Part shown: positions 25,468 to 34,439 of the stretch, in pieces
How the letters are laid out: each line of letters starts with the position of its first letter
Numbering within the stretch: position 1 is the stretch's first letter
Assembly (NCBI GenBank): GCA_003539755.1
Contig: DPOH01000325.1
Span: forward strand, 1 to 53,314
Direction: 5' to 3'
DNA from: Clostridium sp.
GTDB lineage: Bacteria; Bacillota; Clostridia; Clostridiales; Clostridiaceae
DNA: 53,314 bases
Position numbers and translations under genes: made by a program
Notes under the pieces: generated by a model
Database searches by the model: none
The model's input: the letters and a program-made list of their open reading frames with translations, nothing else
Told to the model about the DNA's origin: nothing

Positions 25468-26550
25468 ATGAATTATTCAGAATGTTTAAATACAGTGGAT
25501 TTATTAATGGAGACAAATGATGTTCCATTAATAATAGGAGAAAGTGGAATTGGAAAGACATCATTAGTAAAAAAAATTGCTAAAAACAGGGGATATTATC
25601 TTGTTACAATAGATGCAAATTTATTGAAAGAAGGGGAAATAGGAGGACTTCCTGTAGTACATAATAATACTACTGTATATGCAGTACATCATAAATTAGT
25701 TGAGATAGAAAATGCTTTAAGCAAGAAAAATGCTGAAAGAGTAATACTTTTTATTGATGAATTAAATAGATGTGATCATGCAGTAGCACAAGAGCTGATG
25801 AATTTGATTTTAAACAGAGAAATAAATGGGTATGTTTTAAGTGAGAAAGTAAATGTAATTGCAGCTATGAATCCTTCCAATAAAAATGATGGTTTTTCTA
25901 ATAGCCAGTATGAAGTTGTAGATATGGATCCAGCACAGGAGGATAGATTTGTATGGATTGAGCTTGATTCTGATATAAAAGAATGGGCAAAGTGGGGAAT
26001 GAGTAGTGATGGAAATATACATGAGCATATTATAGAATTTTTATCCTCATTTCCAGAATATCTTCACACTCCAGACTCAGAAGATACAATAAAAGCTACA
26101 CCAAGAAGCTGGGAAAGGGTTTCAAAAGCATATAAGGTATACTTGAATAATAAAGAAAAGTATTCGTTTGATACATTCTTAAATGTAGTAAAAGGAAATG
26201 TAGGAATAAATATCTGTAATGACTTTGCTAATTTTTTAATACATTTGAAAAGACCTTTAATCAATGTTGAAGATATTTATTCAAATGAAATATTTAGTAT
26301 GGAATTAAAAGAAAAAATAGAAAAAGAAAATCATTCGAGATTATATATTTTAGCTGAAAATGCAATTAAATATTTAGAAGAAAATATATCTGAAAAGAAC
26401 TTGAATTTATTTTCAGAGTTTTTAAATGTTTATCCTAGAGATTTAAGGCTTGGAATTATGAAGGAGATAAAAAGAGATCATAGAGATGGGCTATATGAAA
26501 AACTTTTAGATAATGATAAGTTTATTGATGCATTTTTTAATATATTTTAA
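25468..26550 (+). CDS. MoxR-like AAA+ ATPase
   Basis: A 360-aa AAA+ ATPase with Walker A GESGIGKT (24-31), Walker B VILFIDE (92-98) and a sensor-1 stretch AAMNPSN. AQEDRF and ATPRSWERVSKAY further on fit the dynein/MoxR-like class. Such ATPases usually work with a VWA protein to insert metal or remodel a partner, and the next gene, 21 bases on, encodes exactly that. I chose ATG 25468, preceded by AGAGGTGG, over an upstream TTG in the same frame. The client is unknown; the repeat protein upstream is a candidate. Confidence 0.85.
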   Translation: MNYSECLNTVDLLMETNDVPLIIGESGIGKTSLVKKIAKNRGYYLVTIDANLLKEGEIGGLPVVHNNTTVYAVHHKLVEIENALSKKNAERVILFIDELNRCDHAVAQELMNLILNREINGYVLSEKVNVIAAMNPSNKNDGFSNSQYEVVDMDPAQEDRFVWIELDSDIKEWAKWGMSSDGNIHEHIIEFLSSFPEYLHTPDSEDTIKATPRSWERVSKAYKVYLNNKEKYSFDTFLNVVKGNVGINICNDFANFLIHLKRPLINVEDIYSNEIFSMELKEKIEKENHSRLYILAENAIKYLEENISEKNLNLFSEFLNVYPRDLRLGIMKEIKRDHRDGLYEKLLDNDKFIDAFFNIF

Positions 26551-26571
26551 TATTCAGGTGGTGAGCTATAG

Positions 26572-27906
26572 ATGGATTTTGATGGAAAAAGAGAACAGCT
26601 TTTAAAAGAAGCCTATAATATTGAAAAAAATCAGATATTTAGCCAAGATTATAAAAGAAGATTTTTTAGTTTAATACAAGATGTAATATTATTCTTGCTA
26701 GAAAAGGATGATTCTTTCTTTGGACAGTTTATGCTAAAAATTAAAAGAAATATAAAAATAGATATTAAAGTTCCTGTAGCTACAATACCTAAGAGAGATG
26801 GATTTAATATGTATTTTAATCCATATCTTTTTTTACAATGCAGTAAGAAGGAAATGGCAGCAATTTTGAAGCATGAAATATATCATATTATTAATTCACA
26901 TTTTTATAGAGAAAGAGAACTTAAAAAAAGATTTAACAAAGAAGCAGTAAGTGTAGCTATGGATATAGCTATTAATCAGTATATAAAAGATCTTCCACTA
27001 TACTACAGGAAATTAGATAATGTAAATATGGAATATAATCTTGATTTAAAAGAAAATAGAAGCATAGAAGAATATGCAGAAAAAATATACGAATCGATTA
27101 AATCAAGAATAAAGAAAAATGATAAGTCTTATGAAGATAGTAATGATCATGAAATTGATATGACAGAATCCCATGAGATATGGGATAAAATAGATTTAAA
27201 AGAAGAAGATATAAAAAGCTTAACTAAAAAAACTGCAATAAGTTCATATAATAAAAATGCACCAGAAGGAATTGAAAAAATTATTTTATCATATAGCAAA
27301 AAACCAGAAATACCATGGCAGAAGGTTTTGAAGAACTTGTTGCCATCTGTTAAATATGGATATAAAAAAACTACTACAAGAAGAAATAGAAGACAACCGG
27401 AAAGAATGGAACTTAGAGGATTGCTTCCGAAATTTGAAACAGAGATTGTAGTGGCAATTGATATAAGTGCAAGTATTAAAGAGAACGACTTAAGAAAAAT
27501 ACTAATAGAAATTTTATCTATTACTGCAAATACAAAAAATAAAATTACTGTAATTGAATGTGACAATGAAATAAGACGTGTATATAAATTAAGAAGTGAA
27601 AGAGATATACTAAAAAGAAGTTCTGATAATGGATCAACTAAATTTTCTCCAGTATTTAAATATATGGTCGAAAATAATATTAGAAACTCTATATTGATTT
27701 ATTTTACAGATGGAGTTGGAGAGAAAGAGCTTGAAATAAAACCTATAAATAAAAAAACAATATGGGTTATATCTGGTAATGAGGAATTGTCATTAAAGGA
27801 GTCATATGGAGAAGTTAAACATATAAATGCAGAAGAACATGAAGTATTAGGAGGAAATACAGCACTGCAAATGCTCAATGAAGTTATACATGATTGGGCA
27901 AGATAA
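26572..27906 (+). CDS. DUF2201-type protein: HExxH metallopeptidase-like domain plus VWA domain
   Basis: A 444-aa soluble protein. The N-terminal half has KHEIYHIINSH, an HExxH motif (His101, Glu102, His105), then VAMDIAIN, and matches the metallopeptidase-like part of DUF2201. The C-terminal half is a VWA-like domain with the MIDAS start AIDISAS (Asp297, Ser299, Ser301) and YFTDGVGE later. A basic linker lies between them (TTRRNRRQPERM). It is coupled to the MoxR-like ATPase gene and has a GGTGGTGAGC ribosome site. The pairing suggests an ATP-driven complex that acts on a protein substrate; peptidase activity is inferred only from HExxH. Confidence 0.82.
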   Translation: MDFDGKREQLLKEAYNIEKNQIFSQDYKRRFFSLIQDVILFLLEKDDSFFGQFMLKIKRNIKIDIKVPVATIPKRDGFNMYFNPYLFLQCSKKEMAAILKHEIYHIINSHFYRERELKKRFNKEAVSVAMDIAINQYIKDLPLYYRKLDNVNMEYNLDLKENRSIEEYAEKIYESIKSRIKKNDKSYEDSNDHEIDMTESHEIWDKIDLKEEDIKSLTKKTAISSYNKNAPEGIEKIILSYSKKPEIPWQKVLKNLLPSVKYGYKKTTTRRNRRQPERMELRGLLPKFETEIVVAIDISASIKENDLRKILIEILSITANTKNKITVIECDNEIRRVYKLRSERDILKRSSDNGSTKFSPVFKYMVENNIRNSILIYFTDGVGEKELEIKPINKKTIWVISGNEELSLKESYGEVKHINAEEHEVLGGNTALQMLNEVIHDWAR

Positions 27907-27976
27907 AGCTGAAGATAAAATATGCAAAGACAACTTAGTATGATAAAATATATGAGACAAAAGGGGGAGTTACTGC

Positions 27977-28639
27977 TTGTGGAAAAAATTTAAAAAGTCT
28001 GATATCATTGTTGGATTAATATGCATATTGATTTTTAGCTTAGCTATAAATATATATAGCATATATAAAATTGAAAATTATAAATATAGAATTGGACAGG
28101 AATCATATATTAGAATTCAAGATATAAAGCAAAGAAACGAAAGTAATATGGAAATATTAAATAAAAGTAGCGATAGTAAAAATATAAGAAATGAAGAAAT
28201 ATTGAAATTATATAAGAATTATGATGTAATGTCTTCTGATATTATTGAATTATGGCAGCAATATAGTGAGTACAAAGATAATTCCATTACCTTATTATCA
28301 AAAAGAATTGAGACAGATAAAATAATTCAAAATGATATTAATGGAAAGATAAAAGAGTATATATATTCAACATTAACAAAAGAAATGAAGAACGAAAAAA
28401 GTAAACTTATATTAAAAGATGATAATTTAATGTGTTTTGAGGCTATGGATGAAATGTCTAAAAAGATATATGATTATTTTAATGAGTTTGAGGCTGAAAA
28501 GTTAAAAGGATGTTCGGATAAAGATAAGGAAAAGAAGATAATTAAAAATAATTATTGGATTGATATGTTGAATGGAATATATTGTATAAGTGACGATTAT
28601 GCAGACATGCAATGGAATATTGAATCTGCAGAAAATTAG
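27977..28639 (+). CDS. Membrane-anchored protein of unknown function
   Basis: A 220-aa protein that I do not recognise. One hydrophobic segment at about 11-31 (IIVGLICILIFSLAINIYSI) is preceded by Lys residues, so the remaining charged, helical part should be outside the membrane. Asp/Lys/Asn-rich heptad-like stretches suggest coiled coil. The start is TTG at 27977, seven bases after AAGGGGGAG; no better in-frame start precedes the hydrophobic segment. It follows the MoxR/VWA genes by 70 bases on the same strand and ends at a terminator, so it may belong to that unit. Confidence 0.65.
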   Translation: MWKKFKKSDIIVGLICILIFSLAINIYSIYKIENYKYRIGQESYIRIQDIKQRNESNMEILNKSSDSKNIRNEEILKLYKNYDVMSSDIIELWQQYSEYKDNSITLLSKRIETDKIIQNDINGKIKEYIYSTLTKEMKNEKSKLILKDDNLMCFEAMDEMSKKIYDYFNEFEAEKLKGCSDKDKEKKIIKNNYWIDMLNGIYCISDDYADMQWNIESAEN

Positions 28640-28646
28640 AATAATA

Positions 28647-28686
28647 AAAAAAGCTGCTGAATAAATTAATATACAGCAGCTTTTTT
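28647..28686. terminator. Bidirectional terminator between convergent genes
   Basis: AAAAAAGCTGCTG (28647-28659) pairs perfectly with CAGCAGCTTTTTT (28674-28686). It serves the unknown membrane protein gene on the plus strand and the HesB-like gene on the minus strand. Confidence 0.93.
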
Positions 28687-28722
28687 ATGAATAAATTATA
28701 TTATTTAATGATTAGCGTAGTA

Positions 28723-29052
28723 TTAGTGGCATCCGCTACAAGAACCACCACAGCCACCTTCTGGAGCTATTACTGGTTTTAAGCTTAATCCGTTACCTTC
28801 ATTTTCTTCAGAAGATAATATGATGAATCCACCAAATTGTTCTATTAATGATTTTTCAACGATAAAGTTTATGTCATTAACAGTTTCAACTTCATCAGCA
28901 TCAGTTCCTTCTGAGATTGATATGTTAAATATTGGACCGCTACATGCATAACCAGCAAAATTTATTCTAATATTGAAATCAGTTATTTTATTTTCTTCTA
29001 AAAAAGCTTTGAATTCATCATAAGCTTCTTGGCTTATAGTAATATTCTTCAT
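28723..29052 (-). CDS. HesB/IscA-like protein with Cys-rich tail
   Basis: A 109-aa small protein of the HesB-like fold. Candidate ligands are Cys in GYACSGP and the C-terminal CGGSCSGC, which could hold an iron-sulfur cluster or metal. It differs from classical IscA in the tail spacing (CGGSCSGC rather than CGCGxSF). No iron-sulfur assembly genes are nearby. I chose the ATG at 29052, preceded by AGGTG, over an upstream in-frame start at 29091. A palindrome lies just upstream. Confidence 0.8.
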   Translation of the reverse strand: MKNITISQEAYDEFKAFLEENKITDFNIRINFAGYACSGPIFNISISEGTDADEVETVNDINFIVEKSLIEQFGGFIILSSEENEGNGLSLKPVIAPEGGCGGSCSGCH

Positions 29053-29079
29053 AAAAACACCTACTTTATATAAATTCAA

Positions 29080-29090
29080 TGACAATGTCA
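29080..29090. promoter_or_regulatory. Short palindrome upstream of the HesB-like gene
   Basis: TGACA-A-TGTCA (an 11-base perfect palindrome around one base) lies 28 bases before the minus-strand start, in the promoter region. It could be an operator; the regulator is unknown. Confidence 0.3.
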
Positions 29091-29199
29091 CTTATTTTAG
29101 TATATCATATGATTTGAAAAATATCAAAGCATTTTAGTCGGATTTAATTAGTGGTAAAATATATTATATAAATGGATAAAGTATAAATTATTAGAAAAA

Positions 29200-29228
29200 T
29201 TACACAGAATATATATGTATGTTATAAT
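29200..29228 (+). promoter_or_regulatory. Promoter of the methyltransferase gene
   Basis: TTACAC (29200-29205), a 17-base spacer and TATAAT (29223-29228), 61 bases before the start codon. Confidence 0.65.
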
Positions 29229-29289
29229 TGATAATTAGGAAATATAGAAATTGTAAGCATAAGAAAGATTAATAAAGGAGCAATTATTT

Positions 29290-30039
29290 ATGAAACCGTA
29301 TAATAAGGACTTCTTATTCAAAGAAATAGATAAGTATAGAGATATAATATGTGAAAGAAGTTGTGGAAATTTTAAAATTGTAAAAAGCAGCATACCAAAA
29401 GCGAAACTTAAAGGGTATATGTACAATGAAAAAGAAAAGTATGATATGGATGTTGTTGAGCTTCAAGAAAATGAAAAATGCCTGATGAAATTAGATCTTA
29501 GAGAAATTCAAGGAGACTATGAAGCTATAAACTTTGCAAAAGGTAAAGTTGGAATTGTAGGACTTGGACTAGGATATACTGCACAGGAAATTGCGTGTAA
29601 AAGTAATGTTGAAGAAGTAGTAGTTTATGAAATAAGCAGTGAAATAATACAAATGTATAATGAAAATTTTGAGAAGAATGATAAAATTAAAATTATTCAA
29701 GGTGATGCATTTAAAGCAGAAAGAGAAACATTTGATTTTTTCTTTGTTGACATATACAACTATAAGTTAACTTCTAAGGTTGTTGAAGATTATAAGAAAT
29801 TTAATGAAATACATAATATTGAAGAGTATTCATTTTGGGGAATGGAACACTTTTTATTAAGCTGTAGTTATGAGGAATTGTTATGGATATTTATACCTGA
29901 GAACTGGGTTGCAATGTGCAAAAATTTATATGAAAAGCTAGAGTCATCTGGGTATATTGAATACTATAAACCACTAGGAGAAAAGAAGGTAAGTAGGATA
30001 CTTGCAAAATTTAAAGAAGTATTAAATGCAGATTATTAA
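29290..30039 (+). CDS. Class I SAM-dependent methyltransferase or spermidine-synthase-like protein
   Basis: A 249-aa protein with a Rossmann-like core: GIVGLGLGYTAQEIA is the SAM-binding loop, VVVYEIS with the acidic Glu ends strand 2, IIQGDAF and FDFFFVDIYNY follow. The layout resembles spermidine-synthase-like methyltransferases, but the substrate cannot be told from sequence. The N-terminal about 85 residues form an extra domain. AAAGGAG precedes the ATG. It stands alone, between a promoter and a terminator. Confidence 0.72.
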   Translation: MKPYNKDFLFKEIDKYRDIICERSCGNFKIVKSSIPKAKLKGYMYNEKEKYDMDVVELQENEKCLMKLDLREIQGDYEAINFAKGKVGIVGLGLGYTAQEIACKSNVEEVVVYEISSEIIQMYNENFEKNDKIKIIQGDAFKAERETFDFFFVDIYNYKLTSKVVEDYKKFNEIHNIEEYSFWGMEHFLLSCSYEELLWIFIPENWVAMCKNLYEKLESSGYIEYYKPLGEKKVSRILAKFKEVLNADY

Positions 30040-30074
30040 AAGTTTTAAGGTACATATAAAATTTTGAAGATAAT

Positions 30075-30122
30075 AAAAGAAGCTAGTATGAGAAGATTTT
30101 TCTTGTATTAGCTTCTTTTTTA
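30075..30122. terminator. Bidirectional terminator between the methyltransferase and nitroreductase genes
   Basis: AAAAGAAGCTA (30075-30085) pairs with TAGCTTCTTTT around an imperfect inner stem, with T-runs on the 3' side and A-runs on the 5' side. Confidence 0.8.
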
Positions 30123-30137
30123 TTTTAAGCTATTTTA

Positions 30138-30959
30138 CTATAGCCATGTTATATCAGCCTTTTTTCTTGGTACAGTTCGTTTATAAACGACATTAGGATA
30201 TCCGATTACCATACATGTAACAAGCTTTCTGCCATCTTTTATGTTTAAAAAATCCATAATTTCTTTGTTATCTTTAGCAGCTACTTGGAAGAATCCATTA
30301 AAGAAAGTTCCAAGGCCTAATGTATCAACCATAAGCTCCATGTTTGAGGAAGCTAAAGCGCCATTTAATTCATTCTTAGCAGTTACTATTATAATAACAG
30401 GTGCATTAAAAAATAATCTGTCATGTTTTCCAGGGTCACCTTTGTGTGCTAAATACATTTTGGTCCATAAGTTAGCATAGCGTTCTAAGGGCTTTAATTC
30501 AGGAGACATATTATCTAAGATATGTTGCCCTTTTTTATTTAATATTTCATAAGTCATTTCTTTAAGTTCATCTAGTTTATCAGATACAACTATATATGAA
30601 ACATCCTGACTATTAGTTCCAGTTTGAGTAAACCTGCCTGCTTCAATAATTTTTTCAATCTTTTCTTTTTCTACAGGTTTATTTTTAAAGCGTCTTACGC
30701 TTCTTCTGAATTTTATATAGTTTAAAAGTCTTTCAGCTGGTATTTCAAAAGTTTCTTTATCAAATTCAAGTACTTCATCCATATCATAGTCATCAGTAGC
30801 TACAGCTTTAACAGGACATATAGCTACACAATGTCCACATTTTATACAAGCTTCATTTTTTACGTGTGCTTTTCCATCCTTTAAATATATATCGCCAGTA
30901 GGACAGTCTTTTATACATTGCATACAAGCGATACACTTATCTCTATCTACAAAAAACAT
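30138..30959 (-). CDS. Nitroreductase fused to a two-[4Fe-4S] ferredoxin domain
   Basis: A 273-aa flavin protein. The N-terminal ferredoxin has two CxxCxxCxxxC sets (Cys9, 12, 15, 19 and Cys38, 41, 44, 48). The nitroreductase domain starts near residue 75 with RRSVRRFKNKPVEKEKIEKI, which binds FMN phosphate. Electrons would pass from the clusters to FMN and on to a substrate such as a nitro or enone compound. I chose the ATG at 30959, preceded by AAGGAG nine bases away, over an earlier in-frame ATG. It follows the PucR-type regulator gene by 22 bases, so both share one transcript. Confidence 0.88.
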   Translation of the reverse strand: MFFVDRDKCIACMQCIKDCPTGDIYLKDGKAHVKNEACIKCGHCVAICPVKAVATDDYDMDEVLEFDKETFEIPAERLLNYIKFRRSVRRFKNKPVEKEKIEKIIEAGRFTQTGTNSQDVSYIVVSDKLDELKEMTYEILNKKGQHILDNMSPELKPLERYANLWTKMYLAHKGDPGKHDRLFFNAPVIIIVTAKNELNGALASSNMELMVDTLGLGTFFNGFFQVAAKDNKEIMDFLNIKDGRKLVTCMVIGYPNVVYKRTVPRKKADITWL

Positions 30960-30981
30960 TAATATCATCTCCTTGGTTATT

Positions 30982-32214
30982 TTACAATTTAGTATGTGCA
31001 ATAATAAGGGGATTAATTAATAAAAAATCACATAATAAGCGGATGCAAAGTTTACTATCATTTAAGTCATAACCAGTTATTTCTCTAATTTTATTAAGCC
31101 TGTAAAGTAAAGTATTTCTGTGAATATTTAAGTCATTAGATGCTTTGGTAGTATTGCAAAAACATAATATATAGGATTTTAATGTTTTATAGTATTCTGT
31201 TTGATGTATATAATCTATATTTTTTAGCTTTATTAAAATAGGATTTTTAGTATATCTACTACTCATGTTAACTTGGGCAGACTTGAAAATATCTGAAATT
31301 ATTACATTATTGTAATGACAAAATTTTGATGAATTATCATCGGATAACATGAAAGCAAATTTCGCTTGTTCACAATACATTTTTATATCAAATAAATCAT
31401 CAAAAATATTACTAAAACCAAACTTAAATCCAAAAGTATTTATAGAATTTAAAATAAAATTTTTTATAGATTTTTCATATTCATATGACGAAATAGCCAA
31501 AACTTTATGGCAAAGTACATATAAGCTTTTATCAATAATACAACAATACATATTAGCATGCTTGTTAAGTATAATATTTTTTATTTGCTGAAGATAAACT
31601 ATATTATTTGATCCATCATTTACTTCAGTATAAAATACTAAATAATTTCCACTCATTTTTATATTATTGACAGCTAGAGCATGAGTAAGTTTTTCTTTTG
31701 TGTCTAACCTTCCAAGAATTAAGCTTTCTATAAAATAATCTAATTGCTTATAAGATAGATTTACTTTAGTGCTATTGTTAAGAAGTAAAATTGATGTTGC
31801 CTTTGAAATAATCTTAAGAACATCTATAAGATTTTCGTCATATGGAGTTTCTTCAAAAAGGATACAAAGATATCCTAAAATTTTATTATCCATTTTGCAA
31901 GTAAGTGCGATTCTAGGGATGATTTTTCCTATCCCATAGTCTATAAAAAGGATGTCATCATTAACATCTAAATCCTTTTGATAATTACCTTTACTTAATT
32001 CTAGGACCATATCATAAGGTACAATATTATTATTATATAAACTATCCCAAAGGGGATCGTTCAGCTTCTTTCTCGGAAATATTCCGATTACATTATAACA
32101 AACATCCACAAGAGAAATGGGATTTTTTAAGATAGAATATGCTAATTCTAAAAAATTATTTATATTATTTGAATATACTGCTTCTAATAATGTTTTATAT
32201 AAATTAATACTCAT
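30982..32214 (-). CDS. PucR/CdaR-type transcriptional regulator
   Basis: A 410-aa regulator. The C-terminal helix-turn-helix of the PucR class is clear (TTKASNDLNIHRNTLLYRLN followed by KIREITGYDL). The N-terminal half looks like a GAF-like sensing region (CYNVIGIFP, CKMDNKILGYLCILFEE), and the middle resembles the GGDEF-derived domain of CdaR proteins. The gene heads an operon with the ferredoxin-nitroreductase and is divergent from the enoate-reductase-like gene, so it probably controls both. The inducer is unknown. AGAGGC precedes the ATG. Confidence 0.82.
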   Translation of the reverse strand: MSINLYKTLLEAVYSNNINNFLELAYSILKNPISLVDVCYNVIGIFPRKKLNDPLWDSLYNNNIVPYDMVLELSKGNYQKDLDVNDDILFIDYGIGKIIPRIALTCKMDNKILGYLCILFEETPYDENLIDVLKIISKATSILLLNNSTKVNLSYKQLDYFIESLILGRLDTKEKLTHALAVNNIKMSGNYLVFYTEVNDGSNNIVYLQQIKNIILNKHANMYCCIIDKSLYVLCHKVLAISSYEYEKSIKNFILNSINTFGFKFGFSNIFDDLFDIKMYCEQAKFAFMLSDDNSSKFCHYNNVIISDIFKSAQVNMSSRYTKNPILIKLKNIDYIHQTEYYKTLKSYILCFCNTTKASNDLNIHRNTLLYRLNKIREITGYDLNDSKLCIRLLCDFLLINPLIIAHTKL

Positions 32215-32273
32215 AATTTTGCCTCTTTGGTAAAAGTAATATTAAAATAATTATATATTAATTTGTTGAAATA

Positions 32274-32298
32274 CACAAAAATTCAAAATATTTTTGTG
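32274..32298. promoter_or_regulatory. Inverted repeat between the divergent regulator and flavoenzyme genes
   Basis: CACAAAAAT (32274-32282) and ATTTTTGTG (32290-32298) form a perfect 9-bp inverted repeat around 7 bases, in the 178-base divergent gap. It is a good candidate operator for the PucR-type regulator. Confidence 0.45.
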
Positions 32299-32322
32299 CT
32301 ATCTAACATTGTAATATGCTTG

Positions 32323-32336
32323 TGTAAACGATAAAA
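32323..32336. promoter_or_regulatory. Weak cre-like site before the flavoenzyme gene
   Basis: TGTAAACGATAAAA fits the CcpA consensus except at one fixed position near the 3' end. It lies about 57 bases before the start codon. Support is weak without other evidence. Confidence 0.3.
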
Positions 32337-32392
32337 TTACATTGTGTTAAATAATTAACAAATAAAAAGATATATTTAGGAGAGTGTTATTA

Positions 32393-34336
32393 ATGAATAA
32401 GTATAAAAATTTATTTACACCATTTAAAATAGGTAATATGGAAGTTAAAAATAGAATAGTAATGTCACCTATGGGAACTAATAGTGCTCATATTGATGGA
32501 ACAATCGCTGATGATGAAATAACTTATTACGAAGAAAGAGCTAAGGGTGGAACAGGAATGATAATTATGGGATGCCAATTTATTAATCCAGAATTGGCTC
32601 AAGGTTCTTTAGAAGGAGTTTTAGAAAAACCATACGTAATCCCTCAATTATCAACTCTTATTGAAGCATGCCACAGATGGGGAGCTAAAGTATGTTGCCA
32701 ACTTAGCTGTGGAACAGGTAGAAATGCATTTCCTAACATGTTTGGGGAACCACCTTTTTCAAGTTCTGCTACGCCATCTACATATAATCCAGAAGTAAAA
32801 TGTCGTCCTCTTTCAAAAGATGATATTAAAAATATAATGAATCAATTTAAGCAAAGCTCATCTATTGCAAAAAATGCAGGATATGATGCCATTGAAGTGC
32901 ATGCACATGCAGGATATTTAATTGATCAATTTATGTCTCCAGTATGGAACTTAAGAACTGATGAATATGGTGGAAGTGCTGAAAATAGAATGAGATTTGC
33001 TGTTGAAATAGTAGAAGCTATAAAAGAAGGTGCAGGAAAAGATATGCCTGTATTATTCAGAATAGCATTGGACCACTTATTTGAGGGAGGAAGAACTCTT
33101 GAAGAAAGCATGGAATTAATTAAAATCTTAGAAAAGGCAGGAGTAGATGCTATAGATGTAGATGCTGGTTGTTATGAAAGAATAGATTATATATTCCCAA
33201 CAGCATATCTAGGAGATGCGTGTATGGAATATGTATGTGAAGAAGCAAGAAAGAATGTTTCTATTCCTATATTAAATTCAGGAAATCATACACCAGAAAC
33301 TGCAGTTAGACTTATAGAATCTGGTAATGCTGATTTTGTTATGTTTGGTAGACAATTAATAGCAGATCCATATATGGCAAATAAATTAATGAATAATCAT
33401 CCTGAAGATGTAAGACCATGTATAAGATGTAATGAAGAATGCGTAGGAAGAATAGTTACAAAACTTTCTAAAACAAGTTGTGCTGTTAATCCTGCATCAT
33501 GTGAAGAAGCAAGATTTAAGATTGTTAAAGGTGATACAAAGAAAAAAGTTGTAGTTATAGGTGCAGGTCCAGCAGGACTTGAAGCAGCAAGAGTAGCAGC
33601 ATTAGAAGGACATGATGTTACTATTTTTGAAAAAGATTCTAAGGTTGGAGGACAACTTTTAGCAGCAGCAACTCCAAATTTTAAAAATCAACTTAAGAAA
33701 TTAATAAAATGGTATGAAGTTCAATTAAATAAATTAGGAGTTACATTAATACCTAATAAAGAAGTGAGAGCTGAAGATAAAATTCTTGAAGAATGTGATA
33801 ATATAATTGTTGCTACAGGTGCTAAACCAGTAGAATTAAATATAAAAGGTATTAATAATGAAAATGTTATTAATGTAATTGAAGCACATAAAAATAAAGA
33901 AAAAATTAAAGGAGATAAAATAGTAATCTGTGGTGGTGGATTATCAGGGTGTGATAGTGCAATTGAATTAGCTAGTGAACATAATAAAAAAGTTACAATT
34001 GTTGAAATGGCAGATGCAATTGCTAAAGATGTATTGTTCATAAATAATGTATCTATACAAGTTAGAATAAAAGAATTAGGAATTGAAGTATATACAAATT
34101 CAAAAGTAACAGAATTTACTGATAAGGGAGTTTTAATTGAAAAAATAGATGGAACTTCTGAATTAATACAAGCAGATACAATAGTAACTGCATTTGGTAT
34201 GAAACCTGATAATAGCATTGCAAATGAAATAAGAAATCGTTACTATAATAAAACAAGAATTGTAGGAGATGTTGAAAAGGTAGGAAAAGTTGCTACAGCT
34301 GTAAGAAGTGGATTTTATGCAGGATTAAGCCTTTAG
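32393..34336 (+). CDS. Old-yellow-enzyme family NADH:flavin oxidoreductase (2-enoate reductase / BaiCD-like)
   Basis: A 647-aa flavo-iron-sulfur enzyme. Residues about 1-340 form the FMN-binding TIM barrel (HAHAGYLIDQFMSP, RTDEYGGSAENRMRF). The Cys set CIRCNEEC and a later Cys (SCAVNP) bind a [4Fe-4S] cluster near 345-370. The C-terminal half has two dinucleotide-binding motifs, VVVIGAGPAGLEAA (FAD) and IVICGGGLSGCDSA (NAD(P)H). This layout fits 2-enoate reductase, 2,4-dienoyl-CoA reductase and BaiCD; the substrate, an unsaturated acid or enone, is not told by sequence. ATG 32393 follows AGGAGAG. It is probably regulated by the divergent PucR-type protein. Confidence 0.88.
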   Translation: MNKYKNLFTPFKIGNMEVKNRIVMSPMGTNSAHIDGTIADDEITYYEERAKGGTGMIIMGCQFINPELAQGSLEGVLEKPYVIPQLSTLIEACHRWGAKVCCQLSCGTGRNAFPNMFGEPPFSSSATPSTYNPEVKCRPLSKDDIKNIMNQFKQSSSIAKNAGYDAIEVHAHAGYLIDQFMSPVWNLRTDEYGGSAENRMRFAVEIVEAIKEGAGKDMPVLFRIALDHLFEGGRTLEESMELIKILEKAGVDAIDVDAGCYERIDYIFPTAYLGDACMEYVCEEARKNVSIPILNSGNHTPETAVRLIESGNADFVMFGRQLIADPYMANKLMNNHPEDVRPCIRCNEECVGRIVTKLSKTSCAVNPASCEEARFKIVKGDTKKKVVVIGAGPAGLEAARVAALEGHDVTIFEKDSKVGGQLLAAATPNFKNQLKKLIKWYEVQLNKLGVTLIPNKEVRAEDKILEECDNIIVATGAKPVELNIKGINNENVINVIEAHKNKEKIKGDKIVICGGGLSGCDSAIELASEHNKKVTIVEMADAIAKDVLFINNVSIQVRIKELGIEVYTNSKVTEFTDKGVLIEKIDGTSELIQADTIVTAFGMKPDNSIANEIRNRYYNKTRIVGDVEKVGKVATAVRSGFYAGLSL

Positions 34337-34389
34337 GATTAAAAAAGTAAAAGGCTATATTAAAATAACATTTTTTATTAGATGTAAAT

Positions 34390-34425
34390 AAAAAATTAGG
34401 ATTCATAATTGAATCCTAATTTTTT
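34390..34425. terminator. 15-bp perfect bidirectional terminator
   Basis: 34390-34404 (AAAAAATTAGGATTC) pairs perfectly with 34411-34425 around 6 bases. It separates the convergent flavoenzyme and leuS genes. Confidence 0.93.
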
Positions 34426-34439
34426 ATAAAGTATACTTT

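Noticed and set aside
33721..34218. Minus-strand ORF of 165 codons inside the enoate-reductase-like gene
   Set aside because: Antisense of the dinucleotide-binding domain; no ribosome site or family signal.
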